Shown: positions 24,276 through 32,439 of the stretch, one piece after another
How the letters are laid out: every line of letters starts with the position of its first letter
Position numbering within the stretch: the stretch's first letter is position 1
Origin: Bacteroidales bacterium
Lineage (GTDB): Bacteria > Bacteroidota > Bacteroidia > Bacteroidales > JAQXIO01
Length of the DNA stretch: 40,770 bases
Direction of reading: 5' to 3'
Assembly: GCA_029007825.1 (NCBI GenBank)
Contig: JAQXIO010000057.1
Location: 1 to 40,770, forward strand
The notes under the pieces: model-generated
Seen by the model: only the letters and a program-made list of their open reading frames with translations
The model's database searches: none
What the model was told of the DNA's origin: nothing
Program-made: the position numbers and the translations under genes

Positions 24276-26678
24276 ATGAAAAACTTTTTATTGGGAATAT
24301 TTCTATTGTTTTTATCCTTCCCGGCTTTTTCCGGATCTGAACAATTCGCCACTGTTAGTATTAATCCAGAGATAACACATCAGTACATAGAAGGATTTGG
24401 TACGTGTATAATTGATTTTACGGATCCGCCCGCCTATTTCAATGATCCTAAATTGTATGATCTTGCAGTTCATGATTTGGGAATGAGTATTCTTCGTATG
24501 TCTTTTCCTCAGGAAATGGAAGAAAAAAACGACGATAATGACCCGAACCATTTTAATTGGCCGGCTTTTAATATGAATTATCTTGAACGAAGAATGAAAA
24601 TTGCTTCGGAATTCAAGAAAAGAGGAGTGGAGAGGTTTGTTTTTTCAACATGGTCTCCTTCGGAATTCATAAAAACAAACCGTTCGACCGTTCAGGGAGG
24701 GCATGTCCGGATGGATCTTTATGACGAATATGCCGAAAATATAGCAGCTTGTATTCTGGCGTCTAAGCAGAATTGGGGAATAGACATTGGAGCCTTTAGC
24801 ATTCAGAATGAATTAATGTTTATAGAACCGTATAAATCTTGTATTTATAATCCGTACACGGCGCGGGAAGCCGTTCGGGCTTTGATGCGGAAATTTGAAA
24901 AAGAAGATATTACGACCCGTATCCAGTTACCCGAAGATATGATGTTTTTTGATAGAATGTATAAATATATACAACCGACGATGCAGGACAAGGAAACCCG
25001 TAATTTTTATGGCGATTTTTGTACGCACCGTCAGCAGGAATGGGATGAGGTATATAAGTGGAAAAACGCTGTAGCTCCTTTTCATCGTCAGACATGGATG
25101 ACGGAAACGTCCGGGCACAAAGCTACTTGGGATGGAGCCTTTAAGTTGGCCTGCGATATGTATGATTATCTTGTTGGAGGGAATATGAGTGCATGGATAT
25201 ACTGGCAAATAGCCGATAGTCCGGAATCATCCGATTATGCATTGATGATAGAGACAACGCCCACGCCTAAATATTATGCTTCCAAACATTTTTATCGTTG
25301 GATACGGCCGGGAGCATTGCGTATTGAAGCCTCTTCTTCAAATCCGGATTTATTGGTTGCTGCATTTCGGCACGACCCGGACGGATCACGTACAATAGTA
25401 TTGATAAATCGTAGTGAAAGCGAGATAAAAGTCGGGCTTGAAGGAGAGAATAGTCAAGATAAAATGAGGTACGAAATATATCGTTCCGGAGAAAATGAAA
25501 ATTGCGAATTAAAAGGTCTGTTGAAGAAAAATACACTGGTTATTCCGGCCCGTCATATAGTTACATTATATGGTCAGAATGAAAAATATAAACATGGACA
25601 AGTAAAATCATGGCCGCAGGCATGTAAGCTGGTAGCTCCAGCAGGAGAAAAAATCGGATCGTTTGAGAATTTCGAGCCTCATGCAGATGGTACGATAGGG
25701 GAAACGGTAAGATATAAGAAGCTCGGAGAGTTGAAAAAATTCTTTTCAGATAAAAATATTGATATGGAGTCCGGAAATGGTTGGACTGCTCTCTTTTGGG
25801 CTATTACGGCCGGAAAAACAGAAATGGTAAAATGGCTTATTGAACAAGGTGCGGATATAAATCATAAAGCATATGACGGATGGACACCTCTTCATGCGGC
25901 TGCAGCTGCATTTGTAGGGGAAACCTCAGAATCGGGAAAAACTTGCTCTAAATATGATGTCTTTAAAATTGTATTAGATGCCGGTCCTGATTTGAATGTC
26001 AAGACACCTGAAGGCTTTACTCCGTTACATGTAGCTGTTATGAATGAAAATTTGGCATGGATGCAAAATTCTTCCGAAGGCGTCGATAGAGTTCGGGATT
26101 TGGTAGAATCGGGTATAAATGTCAATCAATCCGATAATGCAGGACGTACGTCATTACATTGGGCTGCATGGCAGGCAGCAACGGCCAACGGCCTCTATAT
26201 AAATGATACCATTGTGCATACACTTCTTGATTTAGGTGCCGATATTCATAAACAGGATATTTTAGGACGTTCTCCGTTGCATTATGCCGTTGAAATCGGA
26301 TATCCTTCGATTGTGTTGGCTTTAGTTCGGGCAGGTGCCGATATCAATCTAAAAGATAACGCAGGCGAAACCCCTTTGGATATTGCAGAAAGAATGGGAT
26401 GGTCGGACATCATGGTCGTATTACGGGAAGCTCGGATTCCTGAAACGGAAGATAACCAGATGTCTGGTGAAGTCCATCGGAAAGGCTCGGGACTGTATGG
26501 AATGGAGCTGATAAGAGCTGTACGTGAGGGTAGGGTAGAAGATGTAAAATCATTGTTAGATAAAGGAGCAGATATTTGGTACAGAGACAGTGACGGATTC
26601 CGAGCTTTTGATCGTGCACGCGACAATAATAACAAAGAATTAATGCAGATGTTGAAAGCGGCAGAGGCAGAAAAATAA
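24276..26678 (+). CDS. Secreted GH30-like glycoside hydrolase fused to ankyrin repeats
   Basis: An 800-residue protein in one uninterrupted frame. A signal peptide (residues 1-19, cleavage after AFS) sends it to the periplasm or beyond. Residues about 25-345 form a clan GH-A hydrolase domain of GH30 type: ITHQYIEGFGTCIIDF at the start, FVFSTWSPSEFIKTN, the acid/base Glu179 in FSIQNELMF, and the nucleophile Glu277 in WMTETSGH, then IYWQIAD. A beta-sandwich follows (to about 440; FRHDPDGSRTIVLINRSES), then a linker. From about residue 495 to the end there are about seven ankyrin repeats, marked by repeated G-x-T-P-L-H (GWTPLHAAA, GFTPLHVAV, GRTSLHWAA, GRSPLHYAV, GETPLDIAE) and LL-x-x-GADI; two have insertions. 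Glucan, xylan or glucosylceramide-like bonds are possible targets; I cannot choose. It is monocistronic. Confidence 0.88.
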   Translation: MKNFLLGIFLLFLSFPAFSGSEQFATVSINPEITHQYIEGFGTCIIDFTDPPAYFNDPKLYDLAVHDLGMSILRMSFPQEMEEKNDDNDPNHFNWPAFNMNYLERRMKIASEFKKRGVERFVFSTWSPSEFIKTNRSTVQGGHVRMDLYDEYAENIAACILASKQNWGIDIGAFSIQNELMFIEPYKSCIYNPYTAREAVRALMRKFEKEDITTRIQLPEDMMFFDRMYKYIQPTMQDKETRNFYGDFCTHRQQEWDEVYKWKNAVAPFHRQTWMTETSGHKATWDGAFKLACDMYDYLVGGNMSAWIYWQIADSPESSDYALMIETTPTPKYYASKHFYRWIRPGALRIEASSSNPDLLVAAFRHDPDGSRTIVLINRSESEIKVGLEGENSQDKMRYEIYRSGENENCELKGLLKKNTLVIPARHIVTLYGQNEKYKHGQVKSWPQACKLVAPAGEKIGSFENFEPHADGTIGETVRYKKLGELKKFFSDKNIDMESGNGWTALFWAITAGKTEMVKWLIEQGADINHKAYDGWTPLHAAAAAFVGETSESGKTCSKYDVFKIVLDAGPDLNVKTPEGFTPLHVAVMNENLAWMQNSSEGVDRVRDLVESGINVNQSDNAGRTSLHWAAWQAATANGLYINDTIVHTLLDLGADIHKQDILGRSPLHYAVEIGYPSIVLALVRAGADINLKDNAGETPLDIAERMGWSDIMVVLREARIPETEDNQMSGEVHRKGSGLYGMELIRAVREGRVEDVKSLLDKGADIWYRDSDGFRAFDRARDNNNKELMQMLKAAEAEK

Positions 26679-26692
26679 AAATATTAAAAGAC

Positions 26693-26723
26693 TTTGCTGA
26701 ACAGGAAAGATGCATTATATTTG
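26693..26723 (+). promoter_or_regulatory. tRNA-Asp promoter (-33 TTTG, -7 TATATTTG)
   Basis: TTTG at 26693-26696, a 19-base spacer and TATATTTG at 26716-26723, 18 bases before the tRNA: a perfect Bacteroidota promoter. Confidence 0.9.
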
Positions 26724-26741
26724 CAACGCAATTAAGCGAAC

Positions 26742-26818
26742 GGTGTGGTAGTTCAGCTGGTTAGAATACCTGCCTGTCACGCAGGGGGTCGCGGGTTCGA
26801 GTCCCGTCCATACCGCCA
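26742..26818 (+). tRNA. tRNA-Asp (GTC)
   Basis: A 77-base cloverleaf with encoded CCA. The acceptor stem is GGTGTGG with CCATACC (one G-T pair), discriminator G73, the anticodon stem CCTGC/GCAGG with loop CTGTCAC, anticodon GTC at 26776-26778, and the T arm GCGGG-TTCGAGT-CCCGT. All arms pair well. Confidence 0.97.
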
Positions 26819-26839
26819 GTAAGTGATGAAAATCACAGT

Positions 26840-26874
26840 AAAGCCTTGAAAATCAAACATTTTCGAGGCTTTTT
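26840..26874 (+). terminator. tRNA-Asp terminator
   Basis: A stem AAAGCCTTGAAAAT with ATTTTCGAGGCTTT (one mismatch/G-T pair), short loop and a T-run starting about 26870; 22 bases after the tRNA. Confidence 0.8.
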
Positions 26875-26892
26875 CTTTTTTAAGAAAAATGT

Positions 26893-26941
26893 AAAGTCCC
26901 ACGATTTAGATGGCCTTTCACGGGTCAAATCGTGGGACTTT
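26893..26941. repeat. Perfect 15-bp inverted repeat beyond tRNA-Asp
   Basis: AAAGTCCCACGATTT (26893-26907) and its exact complement (26927-26941), with a 19-base loop. A T-rich tail follows, so it could act as a second terminator. A third, single arm copy occurs at 26956, which plain terminators do not have; recombinase arm sites would. Confidence 0.8.
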
Positions 26942-27052
26942 TTATTTTCCCGTTTAGTCCCACGAATTAGGTTTTTATGTTCTGATACACAGCGTTTTGC
27001 ATAGTAATCAAATGAACTTGAATTATTAATTTTATTATCCAATTCAAGAGTT

Positions 27053-27316
27053 ATGAAAAGTATGCAAAAATCCACATTCAGCCTGCTCTTTATCATCAAG
27101 AAATCCAAACTACGTAAAAACGGCGAAGCCCCTATATGCCTCCGCGTCACCGTTAACAGACACATTGAAGAAATCATGATCAAGCGCCATTGCCCTGTGG
27201 AGTCAAGCTTAAAGAATGAAAGAATAAAAAATAGTTACATGAAAGTTTTATTTGTTATTTTGTATAATTGTCCGATTTGTATATTGATAAGGCATTCGAT
27301 AAATAGGTTTTGTTAA
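27053..27316 (+). pseudogene. Truncated tyrosine-type site-specific integrase (N-terminal arm-binding part only)
   Basis: The first roughly 45 residues of this 87-codon frame (KSTFSLLFIIKKSKLRKNGE, APICLRVTVN, EIMIKRH) are the start of the arm-DNA-binding domain found in Bacteroidota tyrosine recombinases of conjugative and mobilisable elements, normally around 400 residues long. After about KRHCPVESSL the frame loses all likeness and ends in an unrelated Cys/Ile-rich tail. The core-binding and catalytic domains are absent, and no other part is found in the 1 kb that follows, so this is a deletion remnant, not a frameshift. Its position right after tRNA-Asp is the classical integration site. 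Confidence 0.8.
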
Positions 27317-27377
27317 AACTATAAGTTGAATAAGAGCGTTTTATATATAATTATGATATTTGTTAATAGATAGAATT

Positions 27378-27677
27378 ATGGAAACATTTAAAGAAATAAT
27401 CAACGGAGATAAGCCTGTTTTGGTCGATTTTTTTGCAACATGGTGTGGTCCATGTAAGGCAATGAGTCCTATAATCGAGTCGCTTGCCCAAGAGTTGAAA
27501 GAACAGCTAAGGGTACTTAAAATTGATATAGATAAAAACCAGACAGTGGCTGATCAATTTCGTGTACAGGCTGTCCCGACACTGATGATTTTTAAAAAAG
27601 GAGAAGTTGTATGGCGAAATGCCGGAGGAATGGATAAATTAACATTATTGCAGCAGATTAAGAAATATATTGATTGA
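27378..27677 (+). CDS. trxA: Thioredoxin
   Basis: A 99-residue cytoplasmic disulfide reductase with the active site WCGPC (Cys23 and Cys26), the cis-Pro of the VPTLMIFKKGE motif and the normal length of a lone thioredoxin domain. I chose the ATG at 27378; the upstream TTG at 27360 would add six unlikely residues. It is transcribed alone between the integrase remnant and the polysaccharide locus. Confidence 0.94.
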   Translation: METFKEIINGDKPVLVDFFATWCGPCKAMSPIIESLAQELKEQLRVLKIDIDKNQTVADQFRVQAVPTLMIFKKGEVVWRNAGGMDKLTLLQQIKKYID

Positions 27678-28218
27678 TTTTAAGAAGCGGAAAGTAGCAG
27701 AAGCTTTTACTGAGATTAAATAATGGAAAGCGCCGTTTTGGGAATAAATAAATTGTTAGAGATTAAGTAGTATATAAGTATAATTTGTATTGTTCGGAAC
27801 GATAGGAAATATAGTTAAAGAATATAAGAGGTATCTTTCTATGTAGGATAATATGCTTTTTTGTTAAAAACGTATTATCTTTGCGCCTGCTTAACTAAAA
27901 AGGTCGTATGGAAGGAATGATATTTCTGATAAAATAAAGGGATATATATGAATAACCTTCTTTTGTTTTTATAGTAATAGATTATTTTGCATTGTAATTT
28001 ATGAAAGATTATTATGATTAAAATACAGCCACACGGTTAATCTAAATTAAATATATCTAATATAATAAAATGTTAATAATTTATTGGATTTTTATTATAC
28101 TTTTTCTCATGTTCCCGCGTAAACTATGTTTATTTTTGGGCACCATTAGAAATGCTTTTTAATTAAGTCGTATTTTGGGTTTGCAAATTTGATATTATAC
28201 AATATTTTTTCAGAAATT
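27678..28218. other. Upstream region and long leader of the polysaccharide operon
   Basis: About 540 AT-rich bases without a clear gene. A -7 box lies at 27876-27883. From there to the first start codon is about 335 bases of untranslated leader. In it I see a nine-codon frame (27908-27937, ending TAA) and AT-rich tracts near 28030-28120, but no hairpin I can defend. Bacteroides surface glycan loci are often controlled by transcript elongation in such leaders, usually with a UpxY-type gene first; none is visible here. Confidence 0.6.
27876..27883 (+). promoter_or_regulatory. Promoter -7 box of the polysaccharide operon
   Basis: TATCTTTG fits TAnnTTTG. A TTTG occurs upstream at 27860-27863, but the 12-base spacing is too short to be a normal -33. 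The start codon is about 335 bases downstream. Confidence 0.6.
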
Positions 28219-29004
28219 ATGATTGAATTACCGAAAATTTTGTCAGCCTTTATTTTAGCGGTATTATTAGCCTCTTGTTCTTCTTATAAGCAAGTGCCCT
28301 ATTTACAGGAGTCAGAAATGTTTATCTCTGATTCTACGGGATTGTATGATGCTAAAATTAAGCCTAAAGATCTATTGACAATAACTGTTAGTACATCAGA
28401 GCCTGAAGCTGCGTTACCTTTTAATTTAGTAATTCCTACTTCTTTGGCGCAAAGTAATAGTTTGATGAGTCAACCAACCTTGCAAACTTATTTGGTGGAT
28501 AATAAAGGTGATATAGATTTTCCCATTTTAGGGAAAATACATGTGGCAAATTTAACAAAAGGAGAAGTTGAGGATCTTTTGAAACGGGAGTTAATGAAAT
28601 ATTTAAAGGAGCCCCCAGTAGTGAATGTTCGATTTGTAAATTATAAAATCTCTGTTTTAGGTGAGGTTTTAAGACCTAATTCTTTCACTGTTGCAAATGA
28701 AAAAATAAATGTATTTGAAGCATTGGCATTAGCTGGAGATATGACTATATATGGTAAACGTGACAATGTGAAATTGATACGTGAAGATGGGAATGGCAAA
28801 AAGGAGATTGTTAAATTGAATCTGAATGATAAGAATCTTATAAATTCACCTTATTTCTACCTTCAGCAAAATGATGTTTTGTATGTTGAACCGAACAGAG
28901 CTAGATCCCAGGGTTCTGAAATTGGTACAATGACAACAATTTTGATTTCAGGAACTTCAATAGCAATCTCTATTGCTAGTTTATTAGTGAATATCTTAAA
29001 ATAA
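28219..29004 (+). CDS. Polysaccharide export outer-membrane lipoprotein (Wza/OPX-like)
   Basis: A 261-residue lipoprotein: signal peptide with lipobox LLASC (Cys about residue 19), so it should be anchored in the outer membrane. The polysaccharide-export domain follows (about residues 40-130: IKPKDLLTITVSTSEPEAALPFN, YLVDNKGDIDFPILGKIHV), then an SLBB domain (about 140-225; INVFEALALAGDMTIYGKRDNVKLIRE), and a C-terminal hydrophobic helix (TILISGTSIAISIASLLVNIL). This makes the translocation channel or part of it. The ATG at 28219 is chosen because it begins the signal peptide; the frame to 28189 adds unlikely residues. It is first gene of the operon, 30 bases ahead of the tyrosine-kinase gene. 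Confidence 0.93.
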   Translation: MIELPKILSAFILAVLLASCSSYKQVPYLQESEMFISDSTGLYDAKIKPKDLLTITVSTSEPEAALPFNLVIPTSLAQSNSLMSQPTLQTYLVDNKGDIDFPILGKIHVANLTKGEVEDLLKRELMKYLKEPPVVNVRFVNYKISVLGEVLRPNSFTVANEKINVFEALALAGDMTIYGKRDNVKLIREDGNGKKEIVKLNLNDKNLINSPYFYLQQNDVLYVEPNRARSQGSEIGTMTTILISGTSIAISIASLLVNILK

Positions 29005-29034
29005 TATCTATATAGTATTCTAAAAGGGTTGTGT

Positions 29035-31419
29035 ATGGCGAGTCGTAATAAAAATGTAAGAGAAGATATTCTTGATAATTATGATGATCAAGAACAAGGT
29101 ATAGATATTCGTGAAATTTTATATAAATATTTGGATCATTGGAAATGGTTCGTTTTATCTCTTGCTGTTTGTATAGGAATAGCTTTTTTTTATTTAAAAG
29201 TTACACCTCCTGTTTATGATGTTTCAACGGTGATAATGATAAAAGATGGACAAAAAGGTGGAAATACGTTGAATGAATTAAGCCTTTTTGAGGGAATGAA
29301 TATGGGACAAAATAGTACCGACAATGAGATAGAAGTTTTAAAATCTAAGTCTTTAATAAAAAATGTTGTCATAGATTTAGGTTTATATTTGAAATATAAA
29401 AGTGTAGGTCTATTCAAAAATTTGAATTTGAGTGCTTCTCAAACACCTGTTGTTGCTGAAATATCACAAACATCATTAGATCTCCTAAATATTCCTTTAA
29501 TTGTAAAAGTTGATTTCTCAGATACAGCGGCGATTAAGACAGAAGTTAATTATGGAGAAGAACGTTTTTCTGAGACGTTTGCAAATTTTCCTATTGAAAT
29601 GACAACCCCTGTTGGAAATGTTTCATTGACATACAGAAAGGAACTTGTTCGTGAATATAATGAGGTTGAGATTATAATTAGCAATCCAATTAATGTGGCA
29701 AAATCGTATTTGGGAAGTTTGTCTGTTAGTGCTACGAGTAAGACAACATCTATTGTACGTCTGAACCTAAAGACCACAAATCCAAGATTAGGTGAAGTTT
29801 TTCTCAATAAACTCATTGAAGTTTATAATTATGATGCGGTAGAAGATAAAAACCGGGTTGCTAATAATACGGCTAAATTCATAGATGATCGTATTGCTAT
29901 TATTGATGTGGAACTCGGAAGTACAGAACGGAAAATAGAGGATTATAAGCGGAAAGAAGGTTTAACAGATATTACGACTGATACAAAGTTATTTCTGGAA
30001 GAAAATTCTGAATATGAAAAAAAGAGGGTAGAAGTAGAGACGCAGTTGAATCTGGTGAAGTATCTGATGGAATATGTGAATAATCAAAGAAATGATTTGG
30101 CTTTGATTCCGGCAAACGTTGGTTTATCAGATGCTACATTATTACTTCAGATTAATAAATATAATGATTTGGTGTTAGAACGGAATCGCCTTTTACGGAC
30201 AACCTCTGAAAATAATCCTGTTATAAAAAATTTAGCATCAACAATTGAGGTGTTACATAAAAATGTAGAAGCGTCTGTTGAGAGTGTTTATAAAGGCTTA
30301 CTTATTACTAAAAATGATTTGGATAGACAATATAAAAAATATAGTAGCCAGATTAGTAATGCTCCTACACAAGAGAGAGAGTTTACTGAGATAGCACGTC
30401 AACAACAAATTAAATCAGAACTTTTTTTGATGTTGCTTCAAAAAAGAGAAGAAAATGCTTTAACATTAGCTGCTACAACGGATCGGGCGAAAGTTATAGA
30501 TGAAACATTGGCCGATACGAATCCGGTTTCACCAAAAAAATCTTTTGTTTTTCTGTTGGCTTTGCTTATGGGGTTAGGTATACCGATGTTTGTGATTTAT
30601 TTAATTGATCTGTTTAGCATAAGGTTCTCTTCACAGGCAGATATTGAACGGGAAAAATTGACAACCTTGCCTATATTGGGAGACATTCCGTTATACGAAA
30701 GAAAATCGAATAAATTTGTGTTGACGAAAAACGATAACTCATCCATTGCAGAGGCTTTTCGTATATTGCGTACGAATATTCAATTTATATTGAATGGTCC
30801 GGATAAAAAGGTTGTCTTGTTCACTTCTACTGTACCAAGCGAAGGGAAAACTTTTATAGCTGTAAATACGGCAATGAGTTTTGCGTTATTGAATAAAAAA
30901 GTGCTTTTAGTCGGATTAGATATACGTAACCCCCGATTGAAAGATTATCTTAATTTAGATCATAAAACAGGATTTACGAATTATCTATCCGGTGCTCAGG
31001 ATGATATAATGAAACTTATTCAGCAAAGTAGTTTGCATGCAAATCTGAGTGTCCTTACGGTAGGTCCGGTACCTCCCAATCCGTCAGAGCAGTTATCTAA
31101 AGATTTATTAGATAAGGCATTTACAATTTTACGGGAGCATTTTGATTATATAATTGTTGATACTGCTCCTGTTGGGTTGGTGACAGATACCATTATATTA
31201 AGCCGTGTTGCGGATGCAACAATGTATATTTGCCGTGCAAATTATTCTCACAAAAATAATTTGCGTTTGGCGGAAGGTTTAAAAATTGAAAGAAAATTGC
31301 CCAATGTTTCGTTGGTTATAAATGGAGTAAATATGCAGAAAAAGAGTTATGGCCGTTATGGTTATGGTTACGGAGGTCACTATGGGTATGGCTATGGCAA
31401 AAATGTACAAAATAAATAA
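29035..31419 (+). CDS. Chain-length regulator and tyrosine autokinase (Wzc-like)
   Basis: A 794-residue inner-membrane protein with two parts. The N-terminal Wzz domain has transmembrane helices near residues 42-60 and 500-525, joined by a long periplasmic region with coiled-coil (about 270-440). The cytoplasmic BY-kinase domain has Walker A in STVPSEGKTF (Gly604-Lys605-Thr606), Walker A' LVGLDIRNPRL and Walker B IIVDTAPVGLVTD. The C-terminal tail holds seven Tyr in about twenty residues (SYGRYGYGYG and GHYGYGYG), the site of autophosphorylation. It couples assembly to export and sets length. The start is the ATG at 29035 rather than the TTG at 29029. No Wzb-type phosphatase is present in the window. 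Confidence 0.95.
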   Translation: MASRNKNVREDILDNYDDQEQGIDIREILYKYLDHWKWFVLSLAVCIGIAFFYLKVTPPVYDVSTVIMIKDGQKGGNTLNELSLFEGMNMGQNSTDNEIEVLKSKSLIKNVVIDLGLYLKYKSVGLFKNLNLSASQTPVVAEISQTSLDLLNIPLIVKVDFSDTAAIKTEVNYGEERFSETFANFPIEMTTPVGNVSLTYRKELVREYNEVEIIISNPINVAKSYLGSLSVSATSKTTSIVRLNLKTTNPRLGEVFLNKLIEVYNYDAVEDKNRVANNTAKFIDDRIAIIDVELGSTERKIEDYKRKEGLTDITTDTKLFLEENSEYEKKRVEVETQLNLVKYLMEYVNNQRNDLALIPANVGLSDATLLLQINKYNDLVLERNRLLRTTSENNPVIKNLASTIEVLHKNVEASVESVYKGLLITKNDLDRQYKKYSSQISNAPTQEREFTEIARQQQIKSELFLMLLQKREENALTLAATTDRAKVIDETLADTNPVSPKKSFVFLLALLMGLGIPMFVIYLIDLFSIRFSSQADIEREKLTTLPILGDIPLYERKSNKFVLTKNDNSSIAEAFRILRTNIQFILNGPDKKVVLFTSTVPSEGKTFIAVNTAMSFALLNKKVLLVGLDIRNPRLKDYLNLDHKTGFTNYLSGAQDDIMKLIQQSSLHANLSVLTVGPVPPNPSEQLSKDLLDKAFTILREHFDYIIVDTAPVGLVTDTIILSRVADATMYICRANYSHKNNLRLAEGLKIERKLPNVSLVINGVNMQKKSYGRYGYGYGGHYGYGYGKNVQNK

Positions 31420-31451
31420 AGAAACAGAGGCATTAAAAAACATATAAAAAT

Positions 31452-32429
31452 ATGAAACAAAATGTATTAGTCACTGGTGGAGCTGGTTTTATAGGTTCCA
31501 ATCTTTGTGAATATTTACTCTCTCTTAATTTTCAGGTTATTTGTTTGGATAATTTCGCAACAGGAAAAATAGAAAATATATTGCCGTTGTTAAATATGTA
31601 TCCCGATAAGTTTAAATTGATTGTTGGTGACATTCGAAATTTTTCCGATTGCCAGAAAGCAGTTGAGGGTGTAGATTATGTTTTGCATGAAGCAGCATTG
31701 GGTTCTGTTCCCAGATCGATAAAGGATCCTATTACTTCTAATAATGTAAATATAAGTGGTTTTTTAAATATGTTGGTTGCTGCTCGCGATGCAGGGGTAA
31801 AACGGTTTGTTTATGCGGCAAGTTCTTCAACATATGGAGATTCGACATTTTTACCTAAGGTTGAAGATGTAATTGGTAAGCCATTATCGCCTTATGCAAT
31901 TACTAAATATGTAAATGAGCTTTATGCTGATGTTTTTTCAAAAACGTATGATATGGAAATCATAGGCTTACGTTATTTTAATGTTTTCGGACGTCGGCAA
32001 GACCCTAATGGAGCTTATGCGGCCGTAATCCCTCTGTTCGTAAAAAAGCTAATGGCTCATGAGTCTCCTATAATTAACGGAGATGGAGAATATAGTCGTG
32101 ATTTTACTTACATTGATAATGTAGTTCAGATGAACATGTTGGCTATGACTACAGATAACCCTGAGGCTTTGAATACAGTTTATAATACAGCTTTCGGAGA
32201 ACGTACAACATTGAATCAATTAACAGCCTATTTGAAAGAATTTCTGACTGCTTTCGATCCTGAAATAGAGAATATAGAAATACTTCATGGCCTGGAAAGA
32301 GTGGGGGATATTCCGCATTCTTTGGCAGATATTCATAAAGCAAAAACATTGCTCGGTTACAATCCGAAATTTTCTATGCGGGAAGGCCTGAAAGAAGCTG
32401 TAAAGTGGTATTGGGATAATTTAAAGTAA
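31452..32429 (+). CDS. UDP-N-acetylglucosamine C4-epimerase (WbpP/TviC-like)
   Basis: A 325-residue extended short-chain dehydrogenase with NAD-binding GGAGFIGSN (residues 9-17), the catalytic SSS near 123 and YxxxK at Tyr148/Lys152 (PYAITKYV). The HEAALGSVPRSIKDPITSNNVN stretch is strongly typical of the WbpP/TviC group, which turns UDP-GlcNAc into UDP-GalNAc, rather than of GalE. With the dehydrogenase three genes further on it makes UDP-GalNAcA or a related uronic acid (established for the TviB/TviC and WbpO/WbpP pairs; inferred here). Confidence 0.87.
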   Translation: MKQNVLVTGGAGFIGSNLCEYLLSLNFQVICLDNFATGKIENILPLLNMYPDKFKLIVGDIRNFSDCQKAVEGVDYVLHEAALGSVPRSIKDPITSNNVNISGFLNMLVAARDAGVKRFVYAASSSTYGDSTFLPKVEDVIGKPLSPYAITKYVNELYADVFSKTYDMEIIGLRYFNVFGRRQDPNGAYAAVIPLFVKKLMAHESPIINGDGEYSRDFTYIDNVVQMNMLAMTTDNPEALNTVYNTAFGERTTLNQLTAYLKEFLTAFDPEIENIEILHGLERVGDIPHSLADIHKAKTLLGYNPKFSMREGLKEAVKWYWDNLK

Positions 32430-32439
32430 TAAAATAAGC

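Larger units (their letters stand above)
26819..27052. other. Region after tRNA-Asp: two hairpins and a third copy of the hairpin arm
   Basis: No gene. It holds the tRNA terminator, a second very stable inverted repeat (26893-26941), a third copy of its arm (AGTCCCACGAATT, from 26956), and a weaker inverted repeat TTGAATT/AATTCAA (near 27014-27048) right in front of the truncated integrase. The arrangement suits an integration-site remnant. Confidence 0.6.

Noticed and set aside
27053..27316. Complete small gene of 87 codons
   Set aside because: Only the first half matches the integrase arm-binding domain; the rest is unrelated, so a truncated integrase explains it better.
27908..27937. Nine-codon frame in the polysaccharide leader as an attenuator peptide
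   Set aside because: No run of regulatory codons and no alternative hairpins follow; most likely chance in an AT-rich leader.
27678..28218. Invertible promoter upstream of the glycan operon
   Set aside because: I found no pair of inverted repeats flanking the -7 box and no adjacent invertase gene.
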